A DNA stretch of 64,000 bases from Mycolicibacterium psychrotolerans (GTDB lineage Bacteria > Actinomycetota > Actinomycetes > Mycobacteriales > Mycobacteriaceae). A program made the translations under genes and the position numbers. Position 1 is the first letter of the stretch. Every line of letters starts with the position of its first letter. The stretch covers positions 1,674,001 through 1,738,000 of the forward strand of contig NZ_AP022574.1 in NCBI RefSeq assembly GCF_010729305.1. Reading direction: 5' to 3'. Of this stretch, positions 9,435-18,567 are shown in pieces. The notes beneath the pieces are model-generated. The model searched no databases and had not been told where the DNA came from. It saw only the letters and a program-made list of their open reading frames with translations.

Positions 9435-10485
9435 CCCCGAGGGCGGAAACCCGCTCCGCACAGGCATCTTCGGCATCGTGCTGGTGACCTGCCTGGTGCT
9501 GGTCTCGTTCGGCTACAGCAACCTGCCGTTCATGCCGCAGGGCAAGCCGTACGAGGCGTTCTTCACCGATGCCGGCGGCATCTCGCCGGGCAACGACGTC
9601 AACGTCTCGGGGATCAAGGTCGGCAAGGTCAAGAGCGTTTCGCTGGCGGGGGACACCGCGAAGGTCACGTTCACCGTCGACCGCAAGGTCCGCGTCGGTG
9701 ACCAGTCGCTGGTGGCCATCAAGACCGACACCGTGCTCGGCGAGAAGTCGCTGGCGGTCACCCCGAAGGGCGCCGGCTCGGTCACGTCGATCCCGCTGGG
9801 ACGCACCACTACTCCGTACACGCTGAACACCGCGCTGCAGGATCTCGGGCAGAACGCCAGCGAGCTGGACAAGCCGCGCTTCGAGCAGGCGCTGCAGACG
9901 CTCACCGATTCGCTGCGCGACGCCAAGCCGCAGTTGCGCGGTGCCCTCGACGGCGTGACGAGCCTGTCGCGCAGCCTCAACAAGCGCGACGAGGCCCTCG
10001 AGCAGCTGCTCACCCACGCCAAGCGGGTGTCCGACACGCTGGCCCAGCGGTCGGGCCAGGTCAACCAGCTCATCATCGACGGCAACATGCTCTTCGCCGC
10101 GCTCGACGAGCGCCGTCAGGCGCTGAGCAACCTGATCGCGGGAATCGACGACGTCTCGGCGCAGCTCTCCGGCTTCGTGGCCGACAACAAGCGCGAGTTC
10201 GGCCCCGCCCTGGAGAAGCTGAACCTGGTGATGGACAACCTGTTGGAGCGTCGCGACCACATCGGCGAAGCGCTCAAGCGGCTGCCGCCGTACGCCACCG
10301 CCCTCGGCGAGGTGGTCGGATCGGGTCCGGGGTTCCAGATCAATCTCTACGGCCTGCCGCCCGCCACGCTGTCCGAGGTGCTGCTCGACACCTACTTCCA
10401 ACCGGGCAAGCTGCCCGACAGCCTTGCCGACTACCTGCGCGGATTCATCTCCGAGCGGCTCATCATCAGGCCGAAGTCGCCATGA
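9427..10485 (+). CDS. mce4C: Mce4C subunit of sterol importer
   Basis: A 352-residue Mce-family protein: N-terminal anchor (residues ~12-32), MCE domain containing GGISPGNDVNVSGIKVGKVK, and a helical tail with several heptad-like stretches. The start ATG at 9427 overlaps the end of mce4B by 8 bp. It lacks the Pro-rich tail seen in Mce4D and Mce4F. Confidence 0.95.
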   Translation: MASPEGGNPLRTGIFGIVLVTCLVLVSFGYSNLPFMPQGKPYEAFFTDAGGISPGNDVNVSGIKVGKVKSVSLAGDTAKVTFTVDRKVRVGDQSLVAIKTDTVLGEKSLAVTPKGAGSVTSIPLGRTTTPYTLNTALQDLGQNASELDKPRFEQALQTLTDSLRDAKPQLRGALDGVTSLSRSLNKRDEALEQLLTHAKRVSDTLAQRSGQVNQLIIDGNMLFAALDERRQALSNLIAGIDDVSAQLSGFVADNKREFGPALEKLNLVMDNLLERRDHIGEALKRLPPYATALGEVVGSGPGFQINLYGLPPATLSEVLLDTYFQPGKLPDSLADYLRGFISERLIIRPKSP

Positions 10486-11870
10486 CAGAACAGAATTCGA
10501 GCTCCGGAAAAGGCCGCGTGCTGCGTATCGCACTGGCGGTGGTCCTCGTCGCGGTGCTGGTGTCCGGCCTGTACCTGCTGTGGCCGTCGCGCACCGGACA
10601 CAAGGTCGTCGCCTACTTCCAATCGGCGGTCGGTCTCTATGGCGGCGACGAAGTGCGCGTCATCGGCGTGCCGGTGGGCCGCATCGACTCGATCGAGCCC
10701 CGTGCCGACGACGTCAAGATCACCATGACCATCGACGACGGCATCAAGCTCCCGGCGAACGCGCAGGCGCTGATCATCTCGCCGAACCTGGTGGCGGCGC
10801 GGTTCATTCAGCTCACGCCCGCCTACACCGGTGGCCCGGTGATGGCCGACGGCGCCGAGATCGGCCTGGACCGCACCGCCGTGCCAGTCGAGTGGGACGA
10901 GGTCAAAGAGCAGCTGACCCAGCTCAGCTCCCAGCTCGGCCCGCAGCAGAACTCGGTGCAGGGACCGCTCAAGGCCTTCGTGGACCAGGCCGCCGACACC
11001 CTCGACGGCAACGGCGACTCGTTCCGGCAGGCGATCCGCGAACTGTCGCAGACCGCAGGCCGCCTCGGCGACTCCCGTACGGATCTGTTCGGCACGGTCC
11101 GCAACCTGCAGGTGCTGGTGAACGCGCTGTCGAACAGCAATCAGCAGATCGTCCAGTTCACCAACCACGTGGCATCGGTGTCCCAGGTGCTCGCCGACAG
11201 CTCAACAGATCTGGACAACACGCTGGGGACGCTGAACCAGGCGCTGTCCGACGTCAAGGGGCTGCTGGGCGAGAACAACAAGGCGCTGATCGACCAGGTC
11301 GCCAAGCTGACCGATTTCACGAACCTGCTCACCGAGCACAGTGACGACATCGAGCAGATCCTGCACATCACCCCGAACGGTCTGGCGAACTTCTACAACA
11401 TCTACAACCCCGCCCAGGGCACCGTCGGCGGCCTGTTGACGCTGCCCAACTTCGCCAACCCGGTGCAGTTCATCTGCGGTGGCACCTTCGACATCGGCGC
11501 CAACCCGGACAACTACAAGCGCGCGGAGATCTGCCGTCAGCGGATGGGCCCGGTGTTCAAGCGGATCGCGATGAACTTCCCGCCGCTGCTGTTCCATCCG
11601 ATCAACAGCATCACCGCCTACAAGGGTCAGATCATCTACGACACCCCCGCGACGGAGGCCAAAGCCCAGACGCCGGTGCCGTACCTGCAGTGGCAGAACG
11701 CGCCGGGCACCACACCTCCGCAGGTGGGACCGGGAGCCGACCTCACCTCGCTGTTCCTGCCGACGGCGCCGAGTAATGCTGCCGCGCCGCAGAGTTCGTC
11801 GCACAACGGTGGTCCCGCGGCCGGACCGGCGCCCGGGCCCGCACCCGTACCGGCCGGAGGGGGTGGATGA
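10482..11870 (+). CDS. mce4D: Mce4D subunit of sterol importer
   Basis: A 462-residue Mce-family protein. N-terminal anchor at residues ~14-33, MCE domain with VGLYGGDEVRVIGVPVGRID, helical middle, then a Cys-containing globular segment and a low-complexity Ala/Pro/Gly tail over the last ~45 residues. The ATG at 10482 overlaps the mce4C stop by 4 bp (ATGA). The Pro-rich tail is typical of D and F members and may interact with outer envelope components; that is inference. Confidence 0.95.
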   Translation: MTEQNSSSGKGRVLRIALAVVLVAVLVSGLYLLWPSRTGHKVVAYFQSAVGLYGGDEVRVIGVPVGRIDSIEPRADDVKITMTIDDGIKLPANAQALIISPNLVAARFIQLTPAYTGGPVMADGAEIGLDRTAVPVEWDEVKEQLTQLSSQLGPQQNSVQGPLKAFVDQAADTLDGNGDSFRQAIRELSQTAGRLGDSRTDLFGTVRNLQVLVNALSNSNQQIVQFTNHVASVSQVLADSSTDLDNTLGTLNQALSDVKGLLGENNKALIDQVAKLTDFTNLLTEHSDDIEQILHITPNGLANFYNIYNPAQGTVGGLLTLPNFANPVQFICGGTFDIGANPDNYKRAEICRQRMGPVFKRIAMNFPPLLFHPINSITAYKGQIIYDTPATEAKAQTPVPYLQWQNAPGTTPPQVGPGADLTSLFLPTAPSNAAAPQSSSHNGGPAAGPAPGPAPVPAGGGG

Positions 11871-13036
11871 TGCGCAACGTCGTCAAACCGGCCCTGGCTG
11901 TCGGCATGCTGACGGTGCTGGTGTCGGGGTGCGAGTTCGGCGGGCTCAACTCGCTGAACATGCCGGGCACCGCCGGTCATGGCCCCGGCGCGTTCTCGAT
12001 CACCGTCGAACTGCCCGATGTCGCGACGCTGCCGCAGAACTCACCGGTCATGGTCAACGACGTGACGGTCGGCAGTGTCTCGGGAATCGACGCCGTGCAG
12101 CGCGCCGACGGCTCGTTCTACGCGGCGGTCAAACTGTCGCTCGACAAGGACGTCAACCTGCCGTCCAACGCGGTGGCCAAGGTGGCCCAGACCTCGCTGC
12201 TGGGCTCCCAGCACGTCGAGCTCGCCGCTCCGGAGGGCAAGGCCGTGGGCCGGCTGGGCCAGGGCGATCAGATCCCGCTGGACCGCACCGGCCGCTATCC
12301 GACGACCGAGGAAGTGCTGTCGTCGTTGGGCGTCGTCGTCAACAAGGGCAATCTCGGTGCGCTGCAAGATATCACCGAGGAGTTCTACAACGCCGTCGTC
12401 GACCGGCAGGGCACCTTCACCGATCTCATTCCGCGCCTGGCCGAACTGACGTCGTCGCTGGACCGCCAGACCAACGACATCATCTCCGCCGCCGAGGGGC
12501 TGGACCGGTTCGCGGGCATCCTCGCGCGCAGCAAGGACAGCCTGGGCCGCACCCTGGACACGCTGCCCGCCGCACTCGAGGTGCTCGACCGCAACCGCGC
12601 CAGCATCGTCGACACGTTCACCGCGCTGCGGCGGCTCGCGGTCGTCGGGTCGAAGATCCTGTCGGAGACGAAGGTCGACCTGGCCGAGGATCTGAAGGAC
12701 TTCTTCCCGGTGATCAAGGCACTCAACGACAACGCCGACGATTTCATCAAGGACCTCGAGTTCCTGCCGACGTTCCCGTTCCACTACCAGTACCTGCGCA
12801 AGGCGGTCCGCGGCGACTACCTCAACGTGTTCGTCACGTTCGACCTGACGCTGCGCCGCCTCGGGGAATCGGTGTTCACCACCTCGCTCGGGCTGGACCC
12901 GAACATGAAGCGGATGGGAGAGATCATCAACCCGCCGGACTTCCTGACCGGGGCGATGGCGAACCTGTCCGGCCAGGCGGCCGATCCCTTCAAGGTCCCG
13001 CCGGGCACGGCGGCCCAGCACGAGGGGGCACCGTAG
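11867..13036 (+). CDS. mce4E: Mce4E lipoprotein (LprN-type) of sterol importer
   Basis: A 389-residue Mce protein with a lipoprotein signal: a hydrophobic stretch ending in the lipobox LVSGC (Cys22), unlike the plain anchors of the other five. The MCE domain follows (LPDVATLPQNSPVMVNDVTV, VGSVSG). The ATG at 11867 overlaps mce4D by 4 bp. It corresponds to the lipidated E subunit known as LprN in M. tuberculosis. Confidence 0.95.
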   Translation: MMRNVVKPALAVGMLTVLVSGCEFGGLNSLNMPGTAGHGPGAFSITVELPDVATLPQNSPVMVNDVTVGSVSGIDAVQRADGSFYAAVKLSLDKDVNLPSNAVAKVAQTSLLGSQHVELAAPEGKAVGRLGQGDQIPLDRTGRYPTTEEVLSSLGVVVNKGNLGALQDITEEFYNAVVDRQGTFTDLIPRLAELTSSLDRQTNDIISAAEGLDRFAGILARSKDSLGRTLDTLPAALEVLDRNRASIVDTFTALRRLAVVGSKILSETKVDLAEDLKDFFPVIKALNDNADDFIKDLEFLPTFPFHYQYLRKAVRGDYLNVFVTFDLTLRRLGESVFTTSLGLDPNMKRMGEIINPPDFLTGAMANLSGQAADPFKVPPGTAAQHEGAP

Positions 13037-14755
13037 ATGCTGGACAAGCTCTCCAGGATTCAACTCTCGATCTTCGCGGTCGTCACGGTGCTGACCGTCG
13101 GCGCGATCTCGATCTTCTACCTGCGGGTGCCTGAGGCGATCGGGCTGACCTCCTATCAGGTGACCGCGAATTTCACCGCCGCAGGCGGGCTGTACGAGAA
13201 CGCCAACGTGACCTACCGCGGGGTCACGGTGGGTCAGGTCGAGTCGGTCGGTCTCAGCGACACCGGCGTCGTCGCGCACATGCGGCTCGACAGCGGAACA
13301 CCGGTGCCGGACAACGTGACCGCGACCGTCAAGAGCGTGTCCGCGGTCGGCGAGCAGTACGTCGACCTCGTTCCGCCCGCGAAGGCCGCGACGGCGACGC
13401 TGCGCAACGGCTCCGACATCCCCGTCGACCGCACCGCGATCGGACAGGACATCGCGGGCCTGCTGGACCAGGCCGACTCGTTGGTCAGCAGCCTGGGCAA
13501 CAGCCGCATCAAGGACCTGTTGCGCGAGACGTTCAAGGCGTTCAACGGTTCCGGGCCCGAACTCGCCCGCCTGATCCAGTCCGCCCGTCTCCTCGTCGAC
13601 GAGGCCAACGCCAACTACGGGCAGACCACCCAGCTGATCGACCAGGCGGGGCCCTTCCTGGATTCGCAGATCGCCAGCGGCGACAGCATCCGATCACTGG
13701 CCGACGGCCTGGCACGGTTCACCGGCGAGGTGGCCAACGCCGATCCGCAGCTGCGCACCCTGCTGCAGACCGCGCCCGGGGCCGCAGGCGTCGCGAGTGA
13801 CACGTTCGAGGGCATCCGGCCGAATTTCCCGATGCTCGCGGCCAACCTCGCGAACCTGGGCCGGATCGGTGTCATCTACAACAAGTCCATCGAACAGGCG
13901 CTGGTGATCTTCCCCGCGCTGCTGGCGGCGCTGAACACCGTCGCAGGCGGCGTGCCGGCCGACGAGGGCGGCAAGCTGGACTTCAAGATCCACCTGAACG
14001 ACCCGCCGAGCTGTTCGGTCGGTTTCATCCCGCCGACGCAGATCCGCTCACCGGCGGACACGACGCTGCGCGAACTGCCCACCGACCTGTACTGCAAGAC
14101 GCCGCAGAACGATGCGGCCGTGGTGCGCGGGGCGCGCAACTACCCGTGCCAGGAGTTCCCCGGCAAGCGCGCACCGACGATCCAGCTGTGCCGCGACCCC
14201 AAGGGTTACGTTCCGGTCGGCACCAATCCCTGGCGGGGACCGCCGGTACCCCTCGGGACACCGATCGAGGACGGACGCAACATCTTGCCGCCCAACAAGT
14301 TCCCGTTCATCCCGCCCCAGGTGGATCCGGATCCCGGGCCGCCGGTCGTGCAGCTGCCGCCGGGTGCGGTCCCCGGTCCGGGCCCGGCCCCGCACGCGCC
14401 GTTCCCGCTGCCGGTGCCGCCCAACCAGCCGGGTCCCCTGCCGGCCCCGTGGCCGTACTTCGCGCCGCCCGACCAGGTGGTGCCCCCGTACGGGCGGACC
14501 CCACCGGGTCCGCCGGCGCCCGCGCCTGCCGCGCCGGCACCGGCCGCGCCGGCACCCGCGGCACCGACGCCGTCCGGCCCTCTGCTGCCCGCCGAGGCGG
14601 TTCCGCAGGCCGCCGCACCCGCGATGGCGAGCTATGACCGCAACGGGAAGTTCGTCGACCCCGCGGGCGGGACTGGCGTTTTCGCCCCCGGAGCTGACAA
14701 ACTGGCGCCCGCAGAGAACTGGGTCGACCTGATGTTGTCCCCGAAGCAGGTATAG
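13037..14755 (+). CDS. mce4F: Mce4F subunit of sterol importer with Pro-rich tail
   Basis: A 572-residue Mce-family protein. N-terminal anchor (residues ~10-30), MCE domain (GGLYENANVTYRGVTVGQVE), helical domain, four or more Cys between residues ~330 and 385, then about 150 residues dominated by Pro, Ala and Gly, including a run of AP/AAP repeats near residues 495-515. The last ~35 residues regain ordinary composition (DRNGKFVDPAGGTGVFAPG). It begins directly after the mce4E stop with no gap. The long Pro-rich tail is the main feature separating it from the other subunits. Confidence 0.95.
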   Translation: MLDKLSRIQLSIFAVVTVLTVGAISIFYLRVPEAIGLTSYQVTANFTAAGGLYENANVTYRGVTVGQVESVGLSDTGVVAHMRLDSGTPVPDNVTATVKSVSAVGEQYVDLVPPAKAATATLRNGSDIPVDRTAIGQDIAGLLDQADSLVSSLGNSRIKDLLRETFKAFNGSGPELARLIQSARLLVDEANANYGQTTQLIDQAGPFLDSQIASGDSIRSLADGLARFTGEVANADPQLRTLLQTAPGAAGVASDTFEGIRPNFPMLAANLANLGRIGVIYNKSIEQALVIFPALLAALNTVAGGVPADEGGKLDFKIHLNDPPSCSVGFIPPTQIRSPADTTLRELPTDLYCKTPQNDAAVVRGARNYPCQEFPGKRAPTIQLCRDPKGYVPVGTNPWRGPPVPLGTPIEDGRNILPPNKFPFIPPQVDPDPGPPVVQLPPGAVPGPGPAPHAPFPLPVPPNQPGPLPAPWPYFAPPDQVVPPYGRTPPGPPAPAPAAPAPAAPAPAAPTPSGPLLPAEAVPQAAAPAMASYDRNGKFVDPAGGTGVFAPGADKLAPAENWVDLMLSPKQV

Positions 14756-14765
14756 GCAGTCTTTA

Positions 14766-15455
14766 GTGGTTGAAGAAGTTGTGGGAGAAACTGTGCCCAG
14801 GCCCGCACGGCGCCGCGCCTCGCGGGCCGCGGGGCCGGCCAGTGGCACCGAACCCGAGAGCGTCACGGCCGTCGTCGTCGACGCCCCCACCGCCAAGGTG
14901 CGTCCGTCGATGTCGGCCGCGCCGCCGCCGCGACGTCCTGCCCATCGCGGACTGGTGGCGCTGGTGTCGCTGCTGACGCTGGTCGTACTAGCCGGCGCGG
15001 TGGCCGGAGGGGTGGCCTGGATGCTCGCCACGCAGCGCACCGAGAAGGCAGAGCTGGCCCGCGACCAGCGCTTCGTCGACACCGCGTCACAATTGGTCGT
15101 CAACATGTTCAGCTACACCCAGGACGACATCGACGACAGTGTGAACCGGTTCGTCAACAGCACCAGCGGGCCGCTGCGCGACATGCTCAGCCAGGACAAC
15201 AACGTCGACAACCTCAAGGCGATCTTCCGGGACACCAACGCCAGCTCGGAGGCCGTCATCAACGGCGCCGCGCTGGAGAAGGTCGACGACGTGAGCGGCA
15301 ACGCCGCGGTCCTGGTGTCGTCGCGGGTGACCGTGACCGACATCGACGGCACCAACAAGCCCTCGCAGCCCTACCGGATGCGGGTGATCGTGCACGAGGA
15401 CGACAACGGACACATGACCGGATACGACCTCAAATACCCCGACGGCGGCAATTGA
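14766..15455 (+). CDS. mam4A: Mce-associated membrane protein Mam4A (Rv3493c-like)
   Basis: A 229-residue protein: basic and disordered N-terminus of ~58 residues, one transmembrane helix (residues ~62-86), then a periplasmic NTF2-like region typical of mce-associated (Mas/Mam) proteins. The GTG at 14766 is used; a GTG later in the same codon run would only shorten the disordered end. It sits 10 bp after mce4F and precedes mam4B. Family members stabilise Mce complexes; the exact role here is inferred from position. Confidence 0.9.
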   Translation: MVEEVVGETVPRPARRRASRAAGPASGTEPESVTAVVVDAPTAKVRPSMSAAPPPRRPAHRGLVALVSLLTLVVLAGAVAGGVAWMLATQRTEKAELARDQRFVDTASQLVVNMFSYTQDDIDDSVNRFVNSTSGPLRDMLSQDNNVDNLKAIFRDTNASSEAVINGAALEKVDDVSGNAAVLVSSRVTVTDIDGTNKPSQPYRMRVIVHEDDNGHMTGYDLKYPDGGN

Positions 15456-15949
15456 TGGGTGATCGGGTCGCCAAGTTCATCGCGGCGCTGGGCGTGCTGC
15501 TGGCCCTCGGGCTGGTCGCCCTGGGCGCCGTCGGCGGCCGGCTGTACTGGAGCGGGGTCGAGTTGCGGGGCGAACAGACCGCCCGCGCCGAGCTGGCCCC
15601 CCTTGCCCAGCAACAGATTCCGAAGGTCTTCGGGTACGACTACCAGACCGTCGAGCGCAGCCTCAACGAGATCTATCCGCTGCTGACGCCGGCCTACCGC
15701 AAGGAATTCGAGGACCGCGCGACCAAGGACATCATCCCTCAGGCACGTGATCGTCAGCTCGTCAGTCAGGCGAATGTCGTCGGCGTGGGAGTGCTGGAGG
15801 CGCAACGCAATTCCGCGTCGGTGATGGTCTACATGAACCGCACCGTCACCGACAAGTCGCGTCAGCCTGTCTACGACGGGAGCCGACTGCGCGTCGACTA
15901 CCAGAAGGTCGACGGCAAATGGCTGATCAACTACATCACGCCGATCTAG
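15455..15949 (+). CDS. mam4B: Mce-associated membrane protein Mam4B (Rv3492c-like)
   Basis: A 164-residue protein with one N-terminal transmembrane helix (residues ~8-27) and an extracytoplasmic NTF2-like domain. The ATG at 15455 overlaps the mam4A TGA by one base; a TTG directly before it is the only alternative. It is the last gene of the mce4 transcription unit. Its TAG overlaps the otsA stop inside a palindromic CTAG (15946-15949), so no separate terminator fits between the convergent genes. Confidence 0.9.
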   Translation: MGDRVAKFIAALGVLLALGLVALGAVGGRLYWSGVELRGEQTARAELAPLAQQQIPKVFGYDYQTVERSLNEIYPLLTPAYRKEFEDRATKDIIPQARDRQLVSQANVVGVGVLEAQRNSASVMVYMNRTVTDKSRQPVYDGSRLRVDYQKVDGKWLINYITPI

Positions 15950-17412
15950 CCTGAGGTCCCGGCCAGCGCCTCCAGGAACGACCGCGCCCAGCGATCCACG
16001 TCGTGGGCCAGCACCTGCCGGCGCAGCGCCCGCATCCGCCGCCTGCCCTCCTCGGGCGCCTGGGTCAGCGCCGCCTCGATGGCGTCCTTGACGCCCTCGA
16101 GGTGATGCGGGTTGGTCAGATAGGCCTGCCGCAATTCGGCTGCGGCGCCGGTGAATTCGCTCAGCACCAGGGCGCCGCCGAGATCACTGCGGCACGCCAC
16201 GTACTCCTTGGCCACCAGGTTCATCCCGTCGCGCAGCGGTGTCACCAGCATGACGTCGGCGGCGACGTAGAACGCGATCAGATCCTCGCGGGGCACGGGG
16301 CGGTGGAGGTAGTGCAGTACAGGGTGGCCCACCTCCCCGTACTCGCCGTTGATGTGCCCGACCTGGCGCTCGATGTCCTCGCGCATCGCGATGTAGCTCT
16401 CCACCCGCTCGCGGCTGGGCGTGGCCAGCTGGACCAGCACCGTGTCGTCGGGGTCGACCCGGTGTTCGTCGAGCAGTTCGGAGAACGCACGCAGCCGCAC
16501 GTCGATGCCCTTGGTGTAGTCCAGCCGGTCGACGCCGAGCAGGACCTTGCGCGGGTTGCCCAGCTCGGCGCGGATCTCGCGGGCCCGCTGGCGGATCTTG
16601 CGGGTGCGGGCCTGCTGGTCCAGATCGCCTGCGTCGATCGAGATCGGGAACGCGCCCACCTTGACGGTGCGGAATCCGACGTTGACCTCACCGAAGCGGG
16701 ACCGCACGCCCACGCTGCCGCGTGAGGTGTTGGCGCCGACCAGACGGCGGGCCAGGATCAGGAAATTCTGCGCGCCGCCGGGCAGGTGGAAACCGACGAG
16801 ATCGGCGCCCAGCAGACCCTCGGTGATCTCGGTGCGCCACGGCATCTGCATGAACAGCTCGACCGGCGGGAACGGGATGTGCAGGAAGAAGCCGATGGTC
16901 AGATCGGGCCGCAGCATGCGCAGCATCTTGGGGACCAGCTGCAGCTGGTAGTCCTGCACCCACACGGTGGCGCCTTCCGCGGCGGTCCGCGCGGTCGCCT
17001 CGGCGAAGCGGCGGTTGACCTCGACGTAGCGGTCCCACCACTCCCGGTGGTAGATCGGCTTGACGATGACGTCGTGGTAGAGCGGCCACAGCGTGGCGTT
17101 GGAGAACCCCTCGTAGTACTCGGCGACGTCGTCGGCGGACAGCCGGACCGGCACGAGCGTCATGCCGTCCTGCTCGATCGGATCGTCGAAGCTGTCCGGA
17201 TCGTCGGCGTCCTGGGGCACTCCCGGCCAGCCGACCCAGGCGCCGCTGCGTTTGCGCAGCAGCGGCTCGAGTGCGGTCACCAGTCCGCCCGGACTGCGCT
17301 TGAACTCGGTGGTGCCGTCGGGCAGGAACACCATGTCGATGGGCAACCGGTTGGCGACGACCACGAAGTCGGCGTCGCCCGAGCGGACTTCGGGGCCGCC
17401 CGGGTCGGTCAT
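15946..17412 (-). CDS. otsA: Trehalose-6-phosphate synthase OtsA
   Basis: A 488-residue GT20 glycosyltransferase that makes trehalose-6-phosphate from NDP-glucose and glucose-6-phosphate in the cytosol. VVVANRLPI near residue 20 with the Gly-Gly of SPGGLVTAL forms the N-terminal donor site; [20 protein letters not shown], the [11 protein letters not shown] loop and [16 protein letters not shown] are all intact. The ATG at 17412 is chosen because it gives the family N-terminus and overlaps the stop of a tiny upstream ORF; 18 further upstream codons are unlikely. It is the ordinary neighbour of mce4 in mycobacteria (Rv3490). Confidence 0.95.
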   Translation of the reverse strand: MTDPGGPEVRSGDADFVVVANRLPIDMVFLPDGTTEFKRSPGGLVTALEPLLRKRSGAWVGWPGVPQDADDPDSFDDPIEQDGMTLVPVRLSADDVAEYYEGFSNATLWPLYHDVIVKPIYHREWWDRYVEVNRRFAEATARTAAEGATVWVQDYQLQLVPKMLRMLRPDLTIGFFLHIPFPPVELFMQMPWRTEITEGLLGADLVGFHLPGGAQNFLILARRLVGANTSRGSVGVRSRFGEVNVGFRTVKVGAFPISIDAGDLDQQARTRKIRQRAREIRAELGNPRKVLLGVDRLDYTKGIDVRLRAFSELLDEHRVDPDDTVLVQLATPSRERVESYIAMREDIERQVGHINGEYGEVGHPVLHYLHRPVPREDLIAFYVAADVMLVTPLRDGMNLVAKEYVACRSDLGGALVLSEFTGAAAELRQAYLTNPHHLEGVKDAIEAALTQAPEEGRRRMRALRRQVLAHDVDRWARSFLEALAGTSG

Positions 17413-17576
17413 CAGGCGTCGAGTTTCGCCGGTCCGATACCGAGCATCGACAGGAAGACGCGGCACTCGTCGGCGTCGGTGGCGTAGGCGGCGACGACGC
17501 GGCGCGCCTGGCGTTCGGTGCTGTCGGCGATCGGCTCGACGTCGCCGAGTTCGGCGGGATCAGATTTGGCAGGCAT
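17412..17576 (-). CDS. Small 54-residue protein translationally coupled to otsA
   Basis: An ORF of 54 codons from ATG at 17576 to a TGA whose last base is the first base of the otsA ATG (TGATG junction). The product is acidic with a charged helix: it starts [15 protein letters not shown], contains [12 protein letters not shown], and ends in [13 protein letters not shown]. Mycobacterial codon bias (G/C at third positions) holds throughout, and the coupling suggests co-translation with OtsA. I do not recognise a domain; a small regulatory or chaperone-like partner is possible but unproven. Confidence 0.6.
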   Translation of the reverse strand: MPAKSDPAELGDVEPIADSTERQARRVVAAYATDADECRVFLSMLGIGPAKLDA

Positions 17577-17615
17577 ACGACAACTCTAGCCAACGGTTGT
17601 CGCACGGCCGTTACT

Positions 17616-18521
17616 GTGCTCGATGTGGTGGACGCCGAGCAGGTGACGTACGAAACCCTCGACGAGGGCCGGATCGCGCGGATCTGGCTGAATCGGCCCG
17701 ACGCGCACAATGCGCAGTCCCGCACGCTGCTGGTGCAGCTCGACGAGGCGTTCGGCCGCGCCGAGGCCGACGACGTGGTGCGGGTGGTGATCCTCGCCGC
17801 ACGCGGCAAGAACTTCTCGGCCGGCCACGACCTCGGCTCCGAGGCCGCGCTGGCCGAGCGGGCACCCGGCCCCGGTCAGCATCCGACGTTCCGGAGCAAC
17901 GGCGCGACGCGGTCCGGGGTCGCCGAACGGACTTACCTGCAGGAGTGGCACTACTTCTACGAGAACACCTGCCGGTGGCGGGACCTGCGCAAGATCACCA
18001 TCGCCTCCGTGCAGGGCAACGCGATCTCCGCCGCCCTGATGCTGATCTGGGCGTGCGACCTGATCGTCGCGGCCGACGACGCGAGGTTCAGCGACGTCGT
18101 CGCGGTCCGGATGGGCATGCCCGGCGTCGAGTACTACGCCCACCCGTGGGAGTTCGGGGCGCGCAAGGCCAAGGAACTGCTGCTCACCGGCGATTCGATC
18201 GACGCCGACGAGGCACACCGACTGGGCATGGTGTCGAAGGTGTTCCCGCGCGCCGAGTTGGAGGACAGGACCGTGGAGTTCGCGCGGCGCATCGCCGAGC
18301 GCCCCACCATGGCCGCACTGCTGGTCAAGGACTCGGTGAATGCCGCAAGCGACGCGATGGGCTTCGCGGAGGCGCTGCGCCACGCCTTCCACATCCACGA
18401 ACTCGGCCACGCCCACTGGGCGGCGCACAACGAGAACCGGTATCCCATCGGCCTGCCGCCGGAGGTTCCGGACTGGCGGACGCTCGGACCGCCAAAGCCC
18501 GCCCGCCGCGACCAGCCGTGA
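17616..18521 (+). CDS. Enoyl-CoA hydratase/isomerase family protein
   Basis: A 301-residue crotonase-fold protein. The oxyanion-hole segments RGKNFSAGHDLGSE (near residue 70) and VQGNAISAALMLIWACDLI (near 135) are clear, and the C-terminal helices are longer than in typical ~260-residue members. The start is uncertain: GTG at 17616, 17625 or 17628 lie in frame and none has a strong ribosome site. It lies between otsA and an SDR with a KstR-like box. Hydration of an unsaturated acyl-CoA is the family function; the substrate is unknown. Confidence 0.85.
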   Translation: MLDVVDAEQVTYETLDEGRIARIWLNRPDAHNAQSRTLLVQLDEAFGRAEADDVVRVVILAARGKNFSAGHDLGSEAALAERAPGPGQHPTFRSNGATRSGVAERTYLQEWHYFYENTCRWRDLRKITIASVQGNAISAALMLIWACDLIVAADDARFSDVVAVRMGMPGVEYYAHPWEFGARKAKELLLTGDSIDADEAHRLGMVSKVFPRAELEDRTVEFARRIAERPTMAALLVKDSVNAASDAMGFAEALRHAFHIHELGHAHWAAHNENRYPIGLPPEVPDWRTLGPPKPARRDQP

Positions 18522-18529
18522 CGTATAAC

Positions 18530-18543
18530 TGGAACCTGTTCTA
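18530..18543. promoter_or_regulatory. Candidate KstR operator upstream of an SDR gene
   Basis: TGGAACCTGTTCTA satisfies every fixed base of TNNAACNNGTTNNA. It lies 8 bp after the enoyl-CoA hydratase stop and 25 bp before the SDR start at 18568. This would place the SDR in the sterol regulon. Confidence 0.65.
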
Positions 18544-18567
18544 GTTAGGTCGTCGAAGGAGTCGAGC

